A stretch of 64,000 nt of DNA, taken from NCBI RefSeq assembly GCF_040256395.1, contig NZ_CP158298.1, positions 248,001 through 312,000 of the forward strand, read 5' to 3'. Made by a program: the position numbers and the translations under genes. The notes below the pieces were generated by a model that was given only the letters and a program-made list of their open reading frames with translations, was not told where the DNA came from and made no database searches. Shown here piece after piece: positions 34,401-49,400 of the stretch; positions within the stretch are counted from its first letter, which is position 1; every line of letters starts with the position of its first letter. The stretch comes from Deinococcus sonorensis KR-87. Lineage in GTDB: Bacteria > Deinococcota > Deinococci > Deinococcales > Deinococcaceae.

Positions 34401-37400
34401 GCGCAGCTGTAGACCATGCGCTGGTCGAGCCACAGGGCGTAGAAGTCGTTGCCGACATCGTAGTGATAGCGGATCGCCTGGGCGTCCCGGGTGGTGGAGT
34501 GCACCTCGCCTTCGTGAGGCGAGCTGCGGCGGGGGCGCGGCGGCGCGTCGTCTCCGGGGAGGCTCAGCAGCAGCGGCAGCAGCAGCAGCCAGGTGGCGGG
34601 GCGCAGCAGGGTGGTGCCGAGCGGCACCAGCTGACGCAGCAGCGCCACCAGGTCCCCGTCCACATCAAAGTCGCCGTACAGGTACCCTTCGGCCAGGCTC
34701 AGGTCGCTGGGCGGCAGCAGCATGCGGCGCAGCGCGCCCGGCCGGTTCAGCACCAGCGTGGCCGGGGCGCCCCTCGGTCCCTCCTGCTGGCCGTCCCACC
34801 AGCGCACCCCGAACGGGCGCGTGGCAGGTGGACCGAACAACACCCGCAGGATCCGGCGCGACACGGTGAGGGCCCGCGGCTGCGCGAGCGAGGACCCGGA
34901 GAGCTGCAGGCCGCTCACTGGGGCCACCCGGGGATGCCGCTGCGGTGTCTCCCGCGGTTTACCCGTGGACGTCGCGCGGCGCGTTCCCCGTTTGACTCGT
35001 GCAGGGTGACGTGCCGCCGGGGCGTGTGACGGACCTGCGCGTGCAGCTGCAGCGGTTCGGGCTCGGTCTCATCCATGATTCCATTCGAAACCTTTTCAGA
35101 TGGAATGACAAGTTCAGCAAGCCTTCATGATACGGCAACGCGAGGGCTGGCGTGAAGTCGATGCGGACCTGTCCCCCAGCTCGGCGCGCGCGGCAACCCT
35201 GCCGAACGGGGCCGCATGTCACCGAACCTCAAATCACCTCCCACTTAGACTTGCAAAACAACTTACAGATCCTTAGACTGCCGTAAAATCGAATGCAAGA
35301 AGACGTTCACTCGGGGTTCGCCCCGTGCTCGAGCTGTGCCTCGCGGTTGAAGGAGCATGCATGCTGTCACGCGCACATTCCCGGCGTTTCCAGGCCCTCC
35401 CCCCCAGCTCCCGCGTGCCCGGGCGGTCCCATGCGACTTGACCGCGCGGAACTTCGCCTCGTCTCGCTGCCGCTTCTCAAGCCGTTCCGCACGTCCTTCG
35501 GCGTGATGACCGACAAAACCTTCGTGCTGCTGCGGCTGTTCAGTGAGGGCCTGGAGGGCGCGGCCGAGGGCGTGATGGACGTGCGCCCTGAGTTCCGCGA
35601 GGAGACGATCGGCGGGGCGCTCAGCCTCCTTCAGGACACGGTGCTGCCGAGCGTGCTCGGCCAGGACTGGGCCAACCCCGAGCAGCTGATGCGCCACCTC
35701 TCGGGCATTCGCGGCAACCGCATGGCGCTCGCCACCCTGGAAATGGCCTTCTGGGACCTGTGGGCGAGAAGTCTGAACCTGCCGCTCTCCACCGTGCTGG
35801 GCGGGGTGCGCAGCGAGGTGGCGGTGGGCGTGTCGCTGGGCATCCAGGCGAGCATCGAGGCCACCGTGCAGAGCGCGGTGCAGCACGCCGAGCAGGGCTA
35901 CCGGCGCATCAAGCTCAAGATCGAACCCGGCTGGGACGTGGCGATGGTGCGGGCCGTCAAGGCGGCGCTGGGCGACCTGCCGGTCACGGTGGACGCCAAC
36001 GCGTCGTACTCACTGGGGCAGATCAACACCCTGCGCGCGCTGGACACGCTCGGCCTGGACTACATCGAGCAGCCGCTCGCGTGGAACGACATGCGCGACC
36101 ACGCCAAACTGCAGGCGCTGATGCACACGCCGCTGTGCCTGGACGAGTGCATCACCAGCGCCCAGGACGCGCGCAAAGCGCTGGAGATGGGCGCCTGCCG
36201 GCTGGTGAACATCAAGGTCGGGCGGGTGGGCGGTCACCTGGAAGCGCGGCGCATTCACGACGTCGCCGCCGCGTTCAGCGCCCCGGTGTGGTGCGGCGGG
36301 ATGCTGGAGAGCGGCGTGGGGCGCGCGCACAACATCCACCTCGCGACGCTGGAGAACTTCACCAAGCCGGGCGACACCAGCAGCAGCTCACGCTACTGGG
36401 CGCGCGACATCATCCAGGAGCCGCTCGAAACCAGCGGCGGGATGATGCCGGTGCCCACCGGCGCCGGCACCGGCGTGACGCTGGACCTGCCGTTCCTGGA
36501 CACGGTCACGCGGACCCGGGTGGACGTCACGTCGCCGCGCACCCACGCCGCGCCCGCCGCACCGTGACCCGGCCCGCCGCCATGACCATCCGGGAGCTGC
36601 GCGGGCTGAGTGAGCTGCAGCTCACGCCGCCGCTGGCGCGCGCCATCTGGGGCGACGACGACCACCCGGAGGACCCCGCCCTGCTGCAGGTGGTGCAGCG
36701 CATCGGCGGGCTGGTGGCGGGCGCGGTGGATGACGCCGGGCAGCTGTGGGCGTACCTGGTGGCGCTGCCCACCCGCGAAGGCTCCGTTCAGCACTCGCAC
36801 CGGCTCGGGGTGCATCCGACCTGCCGCGGGGCGCACCTGGGCGAGCGCCTCAAGCGTTTCCAGCGCGACTGGGCGCTGCAGCGCGGCATTCAGCAGGTCC
36901 GCTGGACCTTCGATCCGCTGCTGCTGATCAACGCGCACCTCAACATCCACCGGCTCGGCGCGGTGGTGCGCACGTTCCTGCCCGACTACTACGGCCAGAT
37001 GAGCGGCATCAACGCGGGCGCGCCGTCCGATCGCTTCGAAGCCGAGTGGGCGCTCCGCAGCGCCCGGGCGGAGGCGCGTCTGGCGGGGCACGCGCAGGAA
37101 CCGTGGCCTGAGCAGGCGCTCCACCCGCTCGACGGCGACCTGCCCGGCGCGCTGCCGGACCGGCTCGCCGTCTGCGTCCCCGCGGACTTCTCGCGGATGC
37201 TGCGCGAGGACCGCGACGGGGCGCTGGCGTGGCGCCGCGCGACCGGGCCGCTCTTCACCCGGCTGTTCGCGGGCGGCCACACCCTGACGGACGTGCACCT
37301 CGCGCGGGCGCAGTACCTCTTCACCCGCACCGGGTCCGCATGCTGAACTTCGTCGTCCGCCGCCTGCTGAGCCTGCCGCTGATCCTGCTGGCAGTGACGT

Positions 37401-40400
37401 TCCTGATCGTGCTGGTGATGCAGCTGATCCCGCCGGAGCAGCGGGCGGTGGCGTTCACCACCAACCTGCAGCAGCTGGGCCGCGTGCAGGAGATCATCAA
37501 GACCAACCACCTGGACGGCAGCGTCTTCGAGCAGTACGGGCTGTGGCTGCGCCAGGCACTGAGCGGCAACCTGGGCTTCTCGCGCACCAGCGGCCAGCCG
37601 GTCGTGGCGACCCTGCTCGCGCGTTTCCCCGCCACGCTGGAGCTGACGCTGTTCACGCTGGTGCCGCTGGTGGGGGTGGGCGTGTGGCTGGGCGGGCAGG
37701 CGGCGATTCACCGCAACCGCCTGCCGGACGCCGTGATCCGCGTGATCGCCGTGCTCGGCTACAGCGTGCCGAGTTTCGTGCTGGGCGTGTGGCTGCTGGT
37801 GATCTTCTACGGCGCGCTGAACTGGCTGCCCGGCACCGGCAACCTCGGCAACGACAGCGCCATCGTGCTCCTGACCGGCGGCGTGCGGCACGTCACCGGG
37901 CTGGTGACCATCGACGCGCTGCTCAGCGGGCAGCTGAGCGTCTTCTGGGACGGCTTGAAGCACCTGGTCCTGCCGGCCTTCACCCTGCTGGTGGTCGGCA
38001 TTCCCACCCTGATCAAAGGCACCCGCGCCAGCATGATCGAGGCGCTGCACAGCGACTACGTCCGCACCGCCCGCGCCAAGGGCGTCGCCGAGCGGACTGT
38101 GATCCACAAGCACGCCCGCCGCAACGCCCTGCTGCCGGTCGCGACCCTGATCAGCCTGAGTCTGTCGGGCCTGTTGCAGGGCGCGGTGCTGGCCGAGACG
38201 CTGTACGGCTACCCCGGGGTGGGCGCGTGGGCCGCGCAGGCGGCGGCGGGAGGGGACCTGCCGGGCGTGCTGGGCTTCGCGCTGATGGCCGCCACGATCG
38301 TGGCCGTCCTGAACCTGCTGACCGACCTGGCGTACACGGTCATCGACCCCCGCGTGAGGTTCGGGTGAGCGCCGTGAGTGGCCAGCTGAGCCGCCGGGCG
38401 CGCCCCGCGCCGAGATCGGTGCTGGGCCGCACCTTCCGGCGCAACGTGCCGGCCCGGGTGGGCGCGGTGCTGATCTCGCTGTACGTGGCGGTGGCGCTGC
38501 TCGCGCCGGTGCTGGCCCCGCCGCAGGGCAACTGCCGGCGGGCGCTGAACCTCACCGACACGCAGACGGTACCGGGCCCGATGGCGTACCTGCGCGAGCT
38601 GGTCGCGCCGCCCGACGCGTGCCTGCAGATGCCGCGCCAGGGCTTCGCAGCGCAGCCGAAACCCCCCACCCCGGACACGCCTCTGGGCAGCGTGGGCGGG
38701 TACGACATCCGCTACGGCCTGGTGTGGGGCACCCGCACCGCCTTCTTTCTGGGCCTCACCATCGTCGCGCTCACCGTCGCGCTCGGCGGCGTGATCGGCC
38801 TGGCCGCGGGCTTTTTTGGAGGGCTGCTGGACGACATCCTGATGCGCCTGACCGACGTCACCTTCGCCTTTCCCGGCCTGATTCTGGTGCTGGTGCTGGT
38901 GGCCGCGCTGGGCCCGGGCCTGCAGAACATCATCATCGCGCTGAGCCTGGTGTCGTGGGCGGGCCTGGCGCGCCTGCTCCGGTCCGAGGTGCTGCGGCTG
39001 CGCGAGCTGGACTACGTGGCGGCCGCCACCAGCCTCGGCAGCCCCCGCCTGCGGACCGCGCTGCGCCACGTGCTGCCCAACGCGCTCGGCCCGGTCCTCA
39101 GCATCGTGGTGCTGGAGATGGGCAGCCTGCCGATCGTGGCGGGGGCGCTGTCCTTCCTGGGCCTCGGCACGCCGCTCGGGTTCGCCGACTGGGGCCAGCT
39201 GATCGCCCTGGCGCAGCAGTGGATTCAGGGGCCGCCGGGCGCGCCGTTCGCGTACTGGTACGTCACCCTCTTCCCGGGCCTGTGCATCGCCCTGTACAGC
39301 CTCGGCTGGAATCTGCTGGGCGACGCGCTCGGCGAGCAACTCGATCCACGCAACCGCTGAACGTTCCTCCTGGAGGTCCTCATGAACCGTACGTTGATTG
39401 CCGTGACGCTCGCCCTGGGCGTGTCCCCCGCCCTCGCCACTCCCGCCGACACGCTGGTGTACCAGATCGCTTCCGCCATCGCCAGCGTGGAACCCACGCA
39501 GGCCGTCGCGACCTACGACGTGCTGCCGGTGGTGCAGATCTACGAGGGCCTGTACCTCAACAACTTCGGCAAATACGAACCGCTGCTCGCCACCGCCTAC
39601 ACCCAGAGCAAGGATGGCAAGACCACCACCTTCACCCTCCGCAAGGGCGTGAAATTCCACGACGGCTCCCCCATGACCTGCGCCGACGTCGAGTACTCGA
39701 TGCGCCGCACGCTGGTGGTCGGCAACGAGACCTCGCAGGCCGCGCAGATCCGCGCCAACCTGCTGAGCATCTCCGGCTTCACGCCGGAGGTGAAGAAGTC
39801 CTACACCTTCGCGAAGCTCGCGAGCATGGTGAAGTGCAACGCGGCGGGGCAGCTGGTGCTGACGCTGGACCGCAACGTGCCGAGCCTGCTGGATTCCATC
39901 ACTCAGGTGTACATCGTGCCGATGAAGACGCTGGTGGCGGGCGGCGACTGGAGCGGCACCGCAAAAGACTTCGACGCCTCGCTCGGCAAGGACGTGTCCA
40001 ACTCGGTGCTGGCGCAGAAGCCCGTCGGGACCGGCGCGTACGCGTTCGTGGCGCGCGATCCCAGCCGCTTCGTCCTGAAAGGCTTCGACGCATACTGGGG
40101 CGGCGCGCCGAAACTGAAGAACGTGATCCTGCAGAAGGTCGACAGCGACACCGCCCGCGTGCTGGCGCTCCAGAAGGGGGACGCGGACATCGCCATCGTC
40201 CCGGACCGCGACACGCTCGCGAAGCTCAAGGGCGTGGCGGGCGTGAAGGTCTACGAGTCGCTGCCCACCCAGGACCTGACCAGCGTGATCCTGTTCAACC
40301 AGAACATCAAGGACGACAAGCTGCTGCCCGCCGGCCAGCTGGCCCAGAGCAACATCCCGGTCAATTTCTTCAGTGACGTGCACGTCCGCCGGGCGTTCGC

Positions 40401-43400
40401 GGCGCTGTTCGACACCAAGACCTTCACGAGAGACGGCCTGCAGGGCTTCGGCCTGGAGCGCCACACCACGCTGCCCACCAACAACTGGGCGGAAGTCACG
40501 ACGCTCCACCCGCCAACCTTCAACCTCAAGACCGCCGAGACCGAGTTCAAGCTGGCCTTCGGGGGCAAGTTGTGGACCACCGGCTTCACCGTGCCGCTGG
40601 AGACCTACCCCGGGCAGGGCATCGCGGACGTGGTGGCGGGCATCTTCAAGCAGAACATCGAGGCAATCAACCCGAAGTTCCACGCCAAGGTCAACACCCT
40701 GGAACTCAGCGCCGCGAACGCGCAGCTGCTGGGCGGCAAGTCGCCCGTCAGCGCGCTCACCTGGGGCGGCGCCGATCCCGACACCAACCTGCGCGGCCTG
40801 TACAGCGCCGGCGGCATCCTCGGCCCGGCCACCGGCATCAACGACCCCAAGCTGGAGAAGATGCTGGATCAGGCGCGCGACGCCGTCGGGCAGGCCGCCC
40901 GCAAGCCGCTGTACAAAGCCCTGCTGACGTACCTCAACACCCAGACGTACGGCTTCCCGCTGCCGCAGCCGCTGCGCTTCGCGGCCACCAGCGCGTCCCT
41001 CAAGGGCTACGAAGCCTTCAACAAAACCAACCTGCTGAAGGTGCTCAGCAAGTAACGAAGCGCCGCCCGTAGGGGGGCCTGCGTGCCCCCCGCGCCGGCC
41101 CGCCCACCTGGAACGACATCCCCCACGGTGCCCGTCCGCTCCGCCTTCCGCGGAGCGTCCCAAAGCGCCGCAGTGAGCACGCCCCCGGCCGTCCCCTCGC
41201 CCGCCCCTCCCCCATTCCCAGAAGGAGTTTCCCATGACCACGACCACCCGCAGGACCAGCAGTGAACTCGTTGCCGCCTTCGAGCAGGAGGCCCAGCGCC
41301 TGATGGACGAGCACCGCGTGCCCGGCGTGACGCTGGGGCTGCTGACGCCGGACGGCGACCACTTCGTGAACCTGGGCGTCACCAGCCTCGAGAACCCGCT
41401 GCCCGTCACGTCCGACACGATCTTCCAGATCGGCAGCACCACCAAGACCCTGACCTCGCTCACCATCGCGGCGCTGGAAGCGCAGGGGAAGCTGAAGCGG
41501 GACGACACGGTGCGCACGTACCTGCCGGACTTCAAGCTGAAGGACGGTTCGGTGGCCGAGCAGCTGACCATCCTCGACACCCTCACCCACCAGGGCGGTT
41601 TTCAGGGGGACCTGTTCGAGGACACCGGCGACGGCGACGACGCCCTTGCGCGGGTGCTGGACATTCTGGCCGAAGCGCCGCAGGTGGTGCCGCTGCGCGG
41701 CCACTGGAGTTACAACAACGCCGGCTTCTACGTGGCCGGGCGGGTGATCGAGGTCGTCACCGGCCTGACCTGGGAAGCGGCCGTGACCGAGCTGGTCCTC
41801 AAGCCGCTGGGCATGGACCACACGCTGTTCTTCCCGAACGAGATCATGACCCACCGCTTCGCCGCCGGGCACAACAAGATCGACGAGGCGTTCGTCGTGC
41901 AGCGGCCGTGGCAGATGATGCGCTCGGCCGGCCCGGCGGGCGCCACCTGCTCCTCCACCGTGACCGACATGGCGAAGTACGCGCACTTCATCATGGACGG
42001 CACGTTGGCAGCGCAGGACAGCAGCGGCGAAGGTGAAGCCGCCGAACCCGCGCCGCTGGCCGCCGTGGACCGTCCCCGGCTGTGGGCGCCGGTGCGGCCG
42101 ATCGGCATCGCGATCAACGGCTTTCCCGGCGAGCGCGGTCACATCGGGCAGAGCTGGTTCATCGACCAGTACGACGACGCGATGGTGCTCAGCCACGGCG
42201 GCACCACCCTCGGTCAGCAGTCGGATTTCTGGGTGTCGCCGGACCGCAAGGTGGGCTTCATCGCCATGACCAACGGCAGCAACGGCCACGCCTACAACCG
42301 CAAGCTGAGCGAGTGGGTCAAGCGCGAGGTGCTGGGCGTCACGCCGCCCGAGACCGGCACGCACCAGCCCAGCGAGGACGAGCTCAACACGCTGGCCGGC
42401 AGCTACCTGGTGGTGGGGCAGCCGATGAAGATCAACGTGGAGGTGCGGGACGGCGTGCTGACGCTGCTGATCCCCGACACCGCATCCGGCGGCGTGAAGG
42501 ACGCGGCGCTGCGCTTCATCGCCCCGGACCAGGCGATCATCGACGGGGGCGACATGGACGGGTACGCCATCGACTTCCTGCGCGACGCGCAGGGGCAGGT
42601 GGAGTTCTTGAAGGTGGTGGTGCGGCTGTACCCGCGCGAGCACGCGGACGCGGGCACGGACACCCCGACCCTCCCGGCGCTGGAAGAGGTGTGAGCCGCA
42701 CCTGGATCACGGGCGGCACCGTGATCGACGGCACCGGCGCGCCGGGCCGCCGGGCGGACCTGCTGATCGACGGTGAGCGCATCGCCGAGGTCCGCGCGCC
42801 CGGCAGTCCGGCCCCGGAGGGAGCGCGGGTGGTGGACGCCTCGGGCCTGACGGTGGCGCCCGGCTTCATCGACGTGATGAGCCACTCGGTGTCGACGCTG
42901 CTGCGCGACGGCCTAAGCGTCGGCAAGGTCACGCAGGGCGTGACCACCGAGATCATGGGCGAAGGATGGACCCCCGCCCCGGCGGTGCCGGGAGAGCCGC
43001 ACGGCTTTCCCATCCATGGCCTGCCGGGCGAGGACGAGCGCTGGGCCGAGCGTTCCCGAGCGTGGACCCGCTTCGGCGACTGGATGAGCGCGCAGCAGGA
43101 GGTGGGCGCCGCCGTGAACTTCGGCTCGTTCCTCGGCGGCGCCACCGTCCGGATGGCGGTCAAAGGCCACGCCCAGGGCGAGAGCAGCCCGGAGGAACTC
43201 GCCGAGATGCGGCGCCTGACCCGCGAGGCGATGGAGGACGGCGCGTTCGGCCTCGCCACCGCGCTGATCTACCCGCCCGGCAGCTACGCCAGCACCGACG
43301 AACTGGTGGAGATCTGCGAGGAGGTCGCCCGGGCCCAGGGCATCTACATCACCCACATGCGCTCGGAGGGCGCGGCGATCCTGGACGGCTACGCCGAGGC

Positions 43401-46400
43401 GCAGGAGATTGCCACGCGCAGCGGCGCGCGCCTGCACATCTATCACCTCAAGGCGGCGGGCGCGCCGGCGTGGCCGCAGATGGCCACGCTGATCGAGCGC
43501 GTCAACGCGGGCCGCGCCGCGGGCCAGGACATTCATGCCGACATGTACCTCTACACGGCGGGCGGCACCGGCCTGTCGTCCATCACGCCGCCATGGGCCA
43601 GCGAGGACGACCGGCTCCAAGAGCGCCTGCGCGACCCCGAGGCGCGCGCGGAGATCCGCGCCGCGATGCTGGACCCGGACGGCAGCTGGGAACCGCTGGG
43701 CCACCTGGCGGGGCCGCAGGGCGTCTTCCCGGTGGGGTTGAGCGCGCCGGACCACCGCGCCTACCTGGGCCGCTCGCTGGCGGAGATCGCCGAGCTGCGC
43801 GGCCAGGACTGGATCGACGCGGGCCTGGACCTGATCATGAACGAGCCGGGGCGCATCGGCAGCCTCTATCACCTGATGACCGAGGAGAACATCGAAGCGC
43901 AGCTGCGGGAGCCATGGGTGATGCTCGGCTCCGACGCGGCCGGCGACGATCCCGCGCGGCAAGGGGAGGTGGGCGTGGGCGGTCACCCGCGCGCCTACGG
44001 GAACTTCACCCGCCTGCTGGGGCATTACGTGCGCGAGCGCGGCGTGATGAGCCTGGAGGAAGCGGTGCGCCGCATGACAAGCCTGCCGGCCGAACACCTG
44101 CGCCTGCAGGACCGCGGCGAACTGCGCGAAGGCGCGTACGCGGACGTGGTGATCTTCGACCCGGCCACCGTCCGCGACGTGGCCACCTACCCTGACCCGA
44201 ACCGGCTGTCGGTGGGCGTGCGCGACGTGTGGGTCAACGGGCAGCAGACGCTGCAGGGCGGCCAGCCCACCGGCGCCCTGCCGGGACGCCGCCTGTATGG
44301 GCCGGGCGCCGCCCCGGGCAGGCCCGGATGACCGCGCCGCGGCGGGACAGGCGGTGACCACGGCCGGGTTCAGCGCCCCTATACTTGCGTCGATGGCAGC
44401 GACGGACCTTCTGCGTTCTGGCCTGGAGCGGTTCGGGCGGCGTGACCAGCAGATCGCCCGCTACTTTATCGACCACGCGGAGGAAATTCCCTTTCTCAGC
44501 GCCGGGGAGATCGCGGAAACGCTCGGCGTGAGCGGCGCGGCCATCACCCGCTTCGCCCAGCGGGTCGGCTACGAAGGTTACCCGCACCTCCAGCGGGTGA
44601 TTCGCCATGACCTGCGCGCCACGCTCGGCATGAAGCAGCCGGGCGGACGGGACAGCGTGGTCGCGCGCTTCTGGGCGAGTGAGCGCGGGAACCTCGAGAC
44701 CCTGCAGGACCTGCCGGAAGCCACCCTGCTGGCGTTTGCCCGGGCCATCGCCCGGGCGAAGCAGGTGTGGGTGGTGGGCGCGCGGTCCTCGTACGGCATC
44801 TCACTGCTCGCCGAAACGATCCTGTCGTCGTTCCGCCCCGGCGTGCGGGCGTACGCTTCGGACCTGCTGCTCAGCCGTCCCGAGCAGCTGCTGGACGCCA
44901 CCCCGGACGACGTGGTGATCGTCTTCACCCTGCGGCGCTACAGCCGCGCCACCACCCGGATGATCCGCGCCCTCCACGCGCAGGGCGTCCAGGTGCTGCT
45001 GATCACCGACCAGGGCGCGTCCCCGCTAAGCAAGATCGCCCACCAGAGCCTGCACCTGCCGACCCAGGGCACGGACGTCCTGGCGTCTCTGGCCCCCTTC
45101 GTCAGCGTCTGCACGCTCCTCGCGTCACTGGTGGCGCAGGAACTGGAAGGCGGGCACCTCAAGCAGGCCGAGACACTGAACGCCGAGTTCGCCGTGTACG
45201 AATACTGAGGGCTCATGTCGCCTGACTTCGGCGTGTGGCGGATGGAGGGCAGGACGGTCACAGGACCCTGAAGGGCATGTACCACGTCCGGAGCGTCGCG
45301 TGACGGACCTTCATCCCGCCGGGTGGCGGATTTCCTGTCACTGTGTGGGCCGCGGTGATCCCGCCAGACGGCGTGCTGGACGACGCGCATCAGAAAGCGG
45401 TGATGGTCGCGCTTCACGTCCGTCACGGCGGGTCAACCTCCCCCGGTACCGTTCAGGCACCACCACCCTGTTCCCGCCCACCCGAACCGAGCGCCGAAGC
45501 CCTGTGATGTGGACCTGACCTGCCGGCGATCCTTTGACCAATATCCAGCGCCGGTGAGCGCCAACTCCCTTCTGACGAGTCCCAGCGTTCTGCCGAATCA
45601 GACCACTCGGGTCTGTGCAACTGACCGGTTGCCTGGTCGGTACGGTGCAGTCATGGAGCGGCATGAAGGTTTCCCGGACTCCCTCCAACCCGGGTACCCC
45701 TGGCTTCGCTCGCTGTTCCCAACCGGCGACCCAGGAACGTCCGCTGTTGACGATCCTTGCTTCCGAGATGGTTGGTCGGAACACGGCACCGCTTGTCGCA
45801 GTGCTCACCGACTGCGGTTATGCGCAGGTCCACAACGAGGTCCTCCGCGTTCAAGCAACGCCAACGACTCAGATCAGTGCTCGCAGCGGAAGCAAGATGG
45901 CTTTCCCAACGCCCTGGACCGCGCCCCTTCACGGTTTTCATTGCCACTGCAGGCAACCAGCACCACGGCTCGCTGGACTTCGGGGAAGAGACAGGACACC
46001 GTTGAGCGCCTGACAGTTTGCATGCTCGACAGAACAGACGGCAACGCCCGGTTGGTCACCGGGCAGTTGCGGGTGGACGCCTGGCCTGACTGCGTTCTCA
46101 GGGTGTGGTACAACAAGTTTACTTCGGAAAGGGGGTGGTGCGATGCCTGCCAGACGCTTGAACGATCAGCAACCAACGGCCCGGACCTGCGCCCCCGCGG
46201 TGCTGAGCTGACCTTCGGTTCCATCGTTCGTCCTTCCAGGCCAACGTCCAAACCCCAGCGCCTCACTCCAACGTGAGGCGTTCTCGTTGTGGTCCAGCTT
46301 CCGCCTCCCGACATCCCAAGTGAGCGTCCTCATGACTCAACATCCCACTGAACTGACCGGCATCCGTTCGATCCATCTGCACGAGCTCGACTCCTTCGTC

Positions 46401-49400
46401 GAACTCCTGACCACCCATCCAGAACACGCCGCTGGACTCCGACAGCATCTGCTGACCCTCTTTGCGCGGGGTGACAGTCAGCCTGAATGGTGCGTGGTGG
46501 CCGAACAGGACGGGCATTTCATCGCTGGAATTGCCTGTCGAATGATCCTGGCCCTGACCCCGTCCGTCCGGATCGTCGAACTTCGGTTGCCCTCCACCGT
46601 GCCGCTTGAAGTCAGTGCGCACCTCCTGCGTTTTGTTCTGGGTCTCACCGCTCAGCACGGCGCTCAGCAGTTCATTCGCACCCTAGAGCCGGATGGAAAG
46701 GATTCCGAAGTTCAGGTGAACGTGTTTGAGCGGCTCGGTTTCCCCCTCGTTCGGGAAACGGTACGGTACGTCTGGCCTGGGGGGACGCCCACGTCGCCGC
46801 CTGCACGCCTGACCTTCCAACCGGTCAGCGAGGTCGGGATGCAGGTCCTGATCGGCGCCATGGCGCTCAGTCTGGACGGTTCCCTCGATCAGGTCATGCA
46901 GCGGAAAGCGGGTGAGCACGGCGACCCCCAGCGCTGGGCCGAGTCCGAATATCGCAGCTGGATGGCCGACTACCAGGTTCAGCCCGAGTGGTGGGAGCTG
47001 GCCTACGACGAGCACGGTGGGCTTGTCGGGTTCATTCTGCCCGGACGGTTGGGGCCAGCAGAAGGGACCGTGGTGTACCTGGCGGTCCTCCCCGAATTCC
47101 GTGGGGCTGGGTACGGACTGGAGCTGCTGCGGCGCGGTACACAAACCCTGTTGAGGGCTGGGCTCTCGACCATTCTTCTGGACACCGACGTGCTGAATGC
47201 GCCCACTCAGCGGCTGAATGAGCAGGCAGGCTATCATCGCCAGGGAACCGTCCGGCGATATCAGGGCGACGTATGGTCACTGCTTGCTCCGAACCTACAC
47301 AACAGTTGAAGCGAACAGATCTCTCCTGGATCGAGTTCAGTGACACTTCTGGAGCGAACGCGCGCAGCATCTTGAGATGCTGCGCGCTCAATGAGGTCCT
47401 GTCTCTTCCCCGACGTACAACCAGGGCGTGGAGGCCAAGGCATAGAGCGACTGCTTTAAGATGGCTCCCCGATCGCAGGTCGACGGCTTCCGCCCAACCG
47501 TTCATCTGCGCTCCGTCTGCTGCACTTCGGTCCTGGTCACCGCGCAGGTTTGAATCCGCGCCGTGCGCCAGCAAAAAGCGCTACAGCTCCAGGCTTGGCG
47601 CCTCACCCGCCTGTGCCACGCCGTCGGTTTCGATCGTATCGACGTGGAGCAGAGGTGTCCAACCGCCATCCTCGCGTGCGTTCACGTCCTCGCCAGGACT
47701 GATGAACAGTTCCGAGCCGGGTGGCCAGGCCTGCTCAACGGCCGTCGCCATCGCCGAACATTCAGTGCCATCGAACCACTCGGTTGGATCTACGCCGGCC
47801 TCAAGAAGTTGAGCCGTCACTTCGAACTTCGAGGCGTACACCGCGGTCCTCAGTCCCTCCGCCAACGCTGCTGCGGAATGACGTCGCGTTGCGAGGTCCC
47901 ATCGGAGCTGTTGCCATGCTCTGGTTAAGCCAGCCGGGCGAGATCGTTCAGCACGACCTGACGGCCGCCGCCCGGCCCGCGTTGCTGCGGTTCAAAGCGG
48001 CCCCACCCATTCGTGGCCAGGGTGGGCGTGTCCGCAAGGTGAGATCGTTGGCGCCGTAGACGAGCGGTGCTGCGGCCGGAGCCGCAGGTGCAGAGGGCGT
48101 GGACGGTGCGGTGGCGACCAAGGCCATGCTGCAAGCCAGCACCAGCAAGGTCAGCAGTCCAGTCATGGACGCTCCAATGCAGCACCGCCAGCTTTTCGCT
48201 GGCAGTCAGGTGAGCTGGGTTGTTTCTGCTTCAGTCTTGAGCGCTGCTGGACGTGTACCCAGCCGCTTCGATCCGGTGGCGCACCTCAGTCACCACGTTG
48301 ACTGCCTCTTCAGAAAGTGCAGCCTCCACTTCCTGCGCGGTCAACGTGTACAGCGTGAGTGTGGTTTCCCCACGTTGTCGGAGGCTACTCAGGTCCTCAA
48401 TGCCGGCGGCTTTGCGATGCAATCGACTCCAAGCAGAGGTTGGTCCCATCGCTTCCCAGACCTGAGCTGCATAGGTATTGCCACTGTCCGCAAGCACCCC
48501 CCGCCAGACGGCCATCGCCACCATCATTGCGTTCACCACTTCTGTCGTCGCTGACCAAGTCCGGGCCGCGTCACCACGGGCCAAACCGCCCAGCAGTTTG
48601 TGAATAACTTCGGCTTGGTGCGTCACCACTTCTGCAGCGAACGCTTGGCCTTGAAGAGCGACCTGAGACCATTGAAAGTCCTGCGCAGCGCGTTGCAGGC
48701 GCACGACCACGCCTTCAGGGTCATACAGGGCATGGAGGCGACGCAACGGCATGACCGCCCGCACCGCGCTTTCCGGATGCGTGAGGTCCTGTATGCGGGC
48801 TTCAACGTGCTGACGATCAATGCTGACGAGCAGGCCGTCACGATAGCCGAGCCACTCGCTGGTCGGTTCGCTCTGCGGTACGTAACACACCAGATCAAGA
48901 TCACTGTACGCATCCGCGTTTCCACGGGCGTAACTGCCAGAGATTGCGACCGCTCGAACGGGTGCGTGACGTATCTCAGCGAGGAGACGTTCAAGCAGAG
49001 GGGAAGGGAAGGAAGGGGACATACCGTACGGTAGCCAGCGTCGAACACATTGCCTATGGGACGGATGACCTAGCGCGCATTTTGGAAATTACGCCGCGTG
49101 GGCCGTGGCGCTGACGGCGGCGCACTCACGGCGGACGACACGGCAGAGACGGGCGTGATGGCCAGACACGCGGCCGTCTCTGCGGCGCGCGACGCCGCTC
49201 ACCCACGAGTTCGGCGGCGGGGCCAGCCTGCGCGAAGGCGTCCTGGCGCGCCTTCCACGATGCGCACGTGGCGACGCAGCACGTCGCCCTGGGCACCACT
49301 GCGGCGGGCCTCGCCTCCGCCCGTGGACAGGCACCGCCCCCGTACCTCCAGGAGAGGACTTGAGCCGACGTGGCCCGCGTGCGGTCGAGGGCCACCGTAG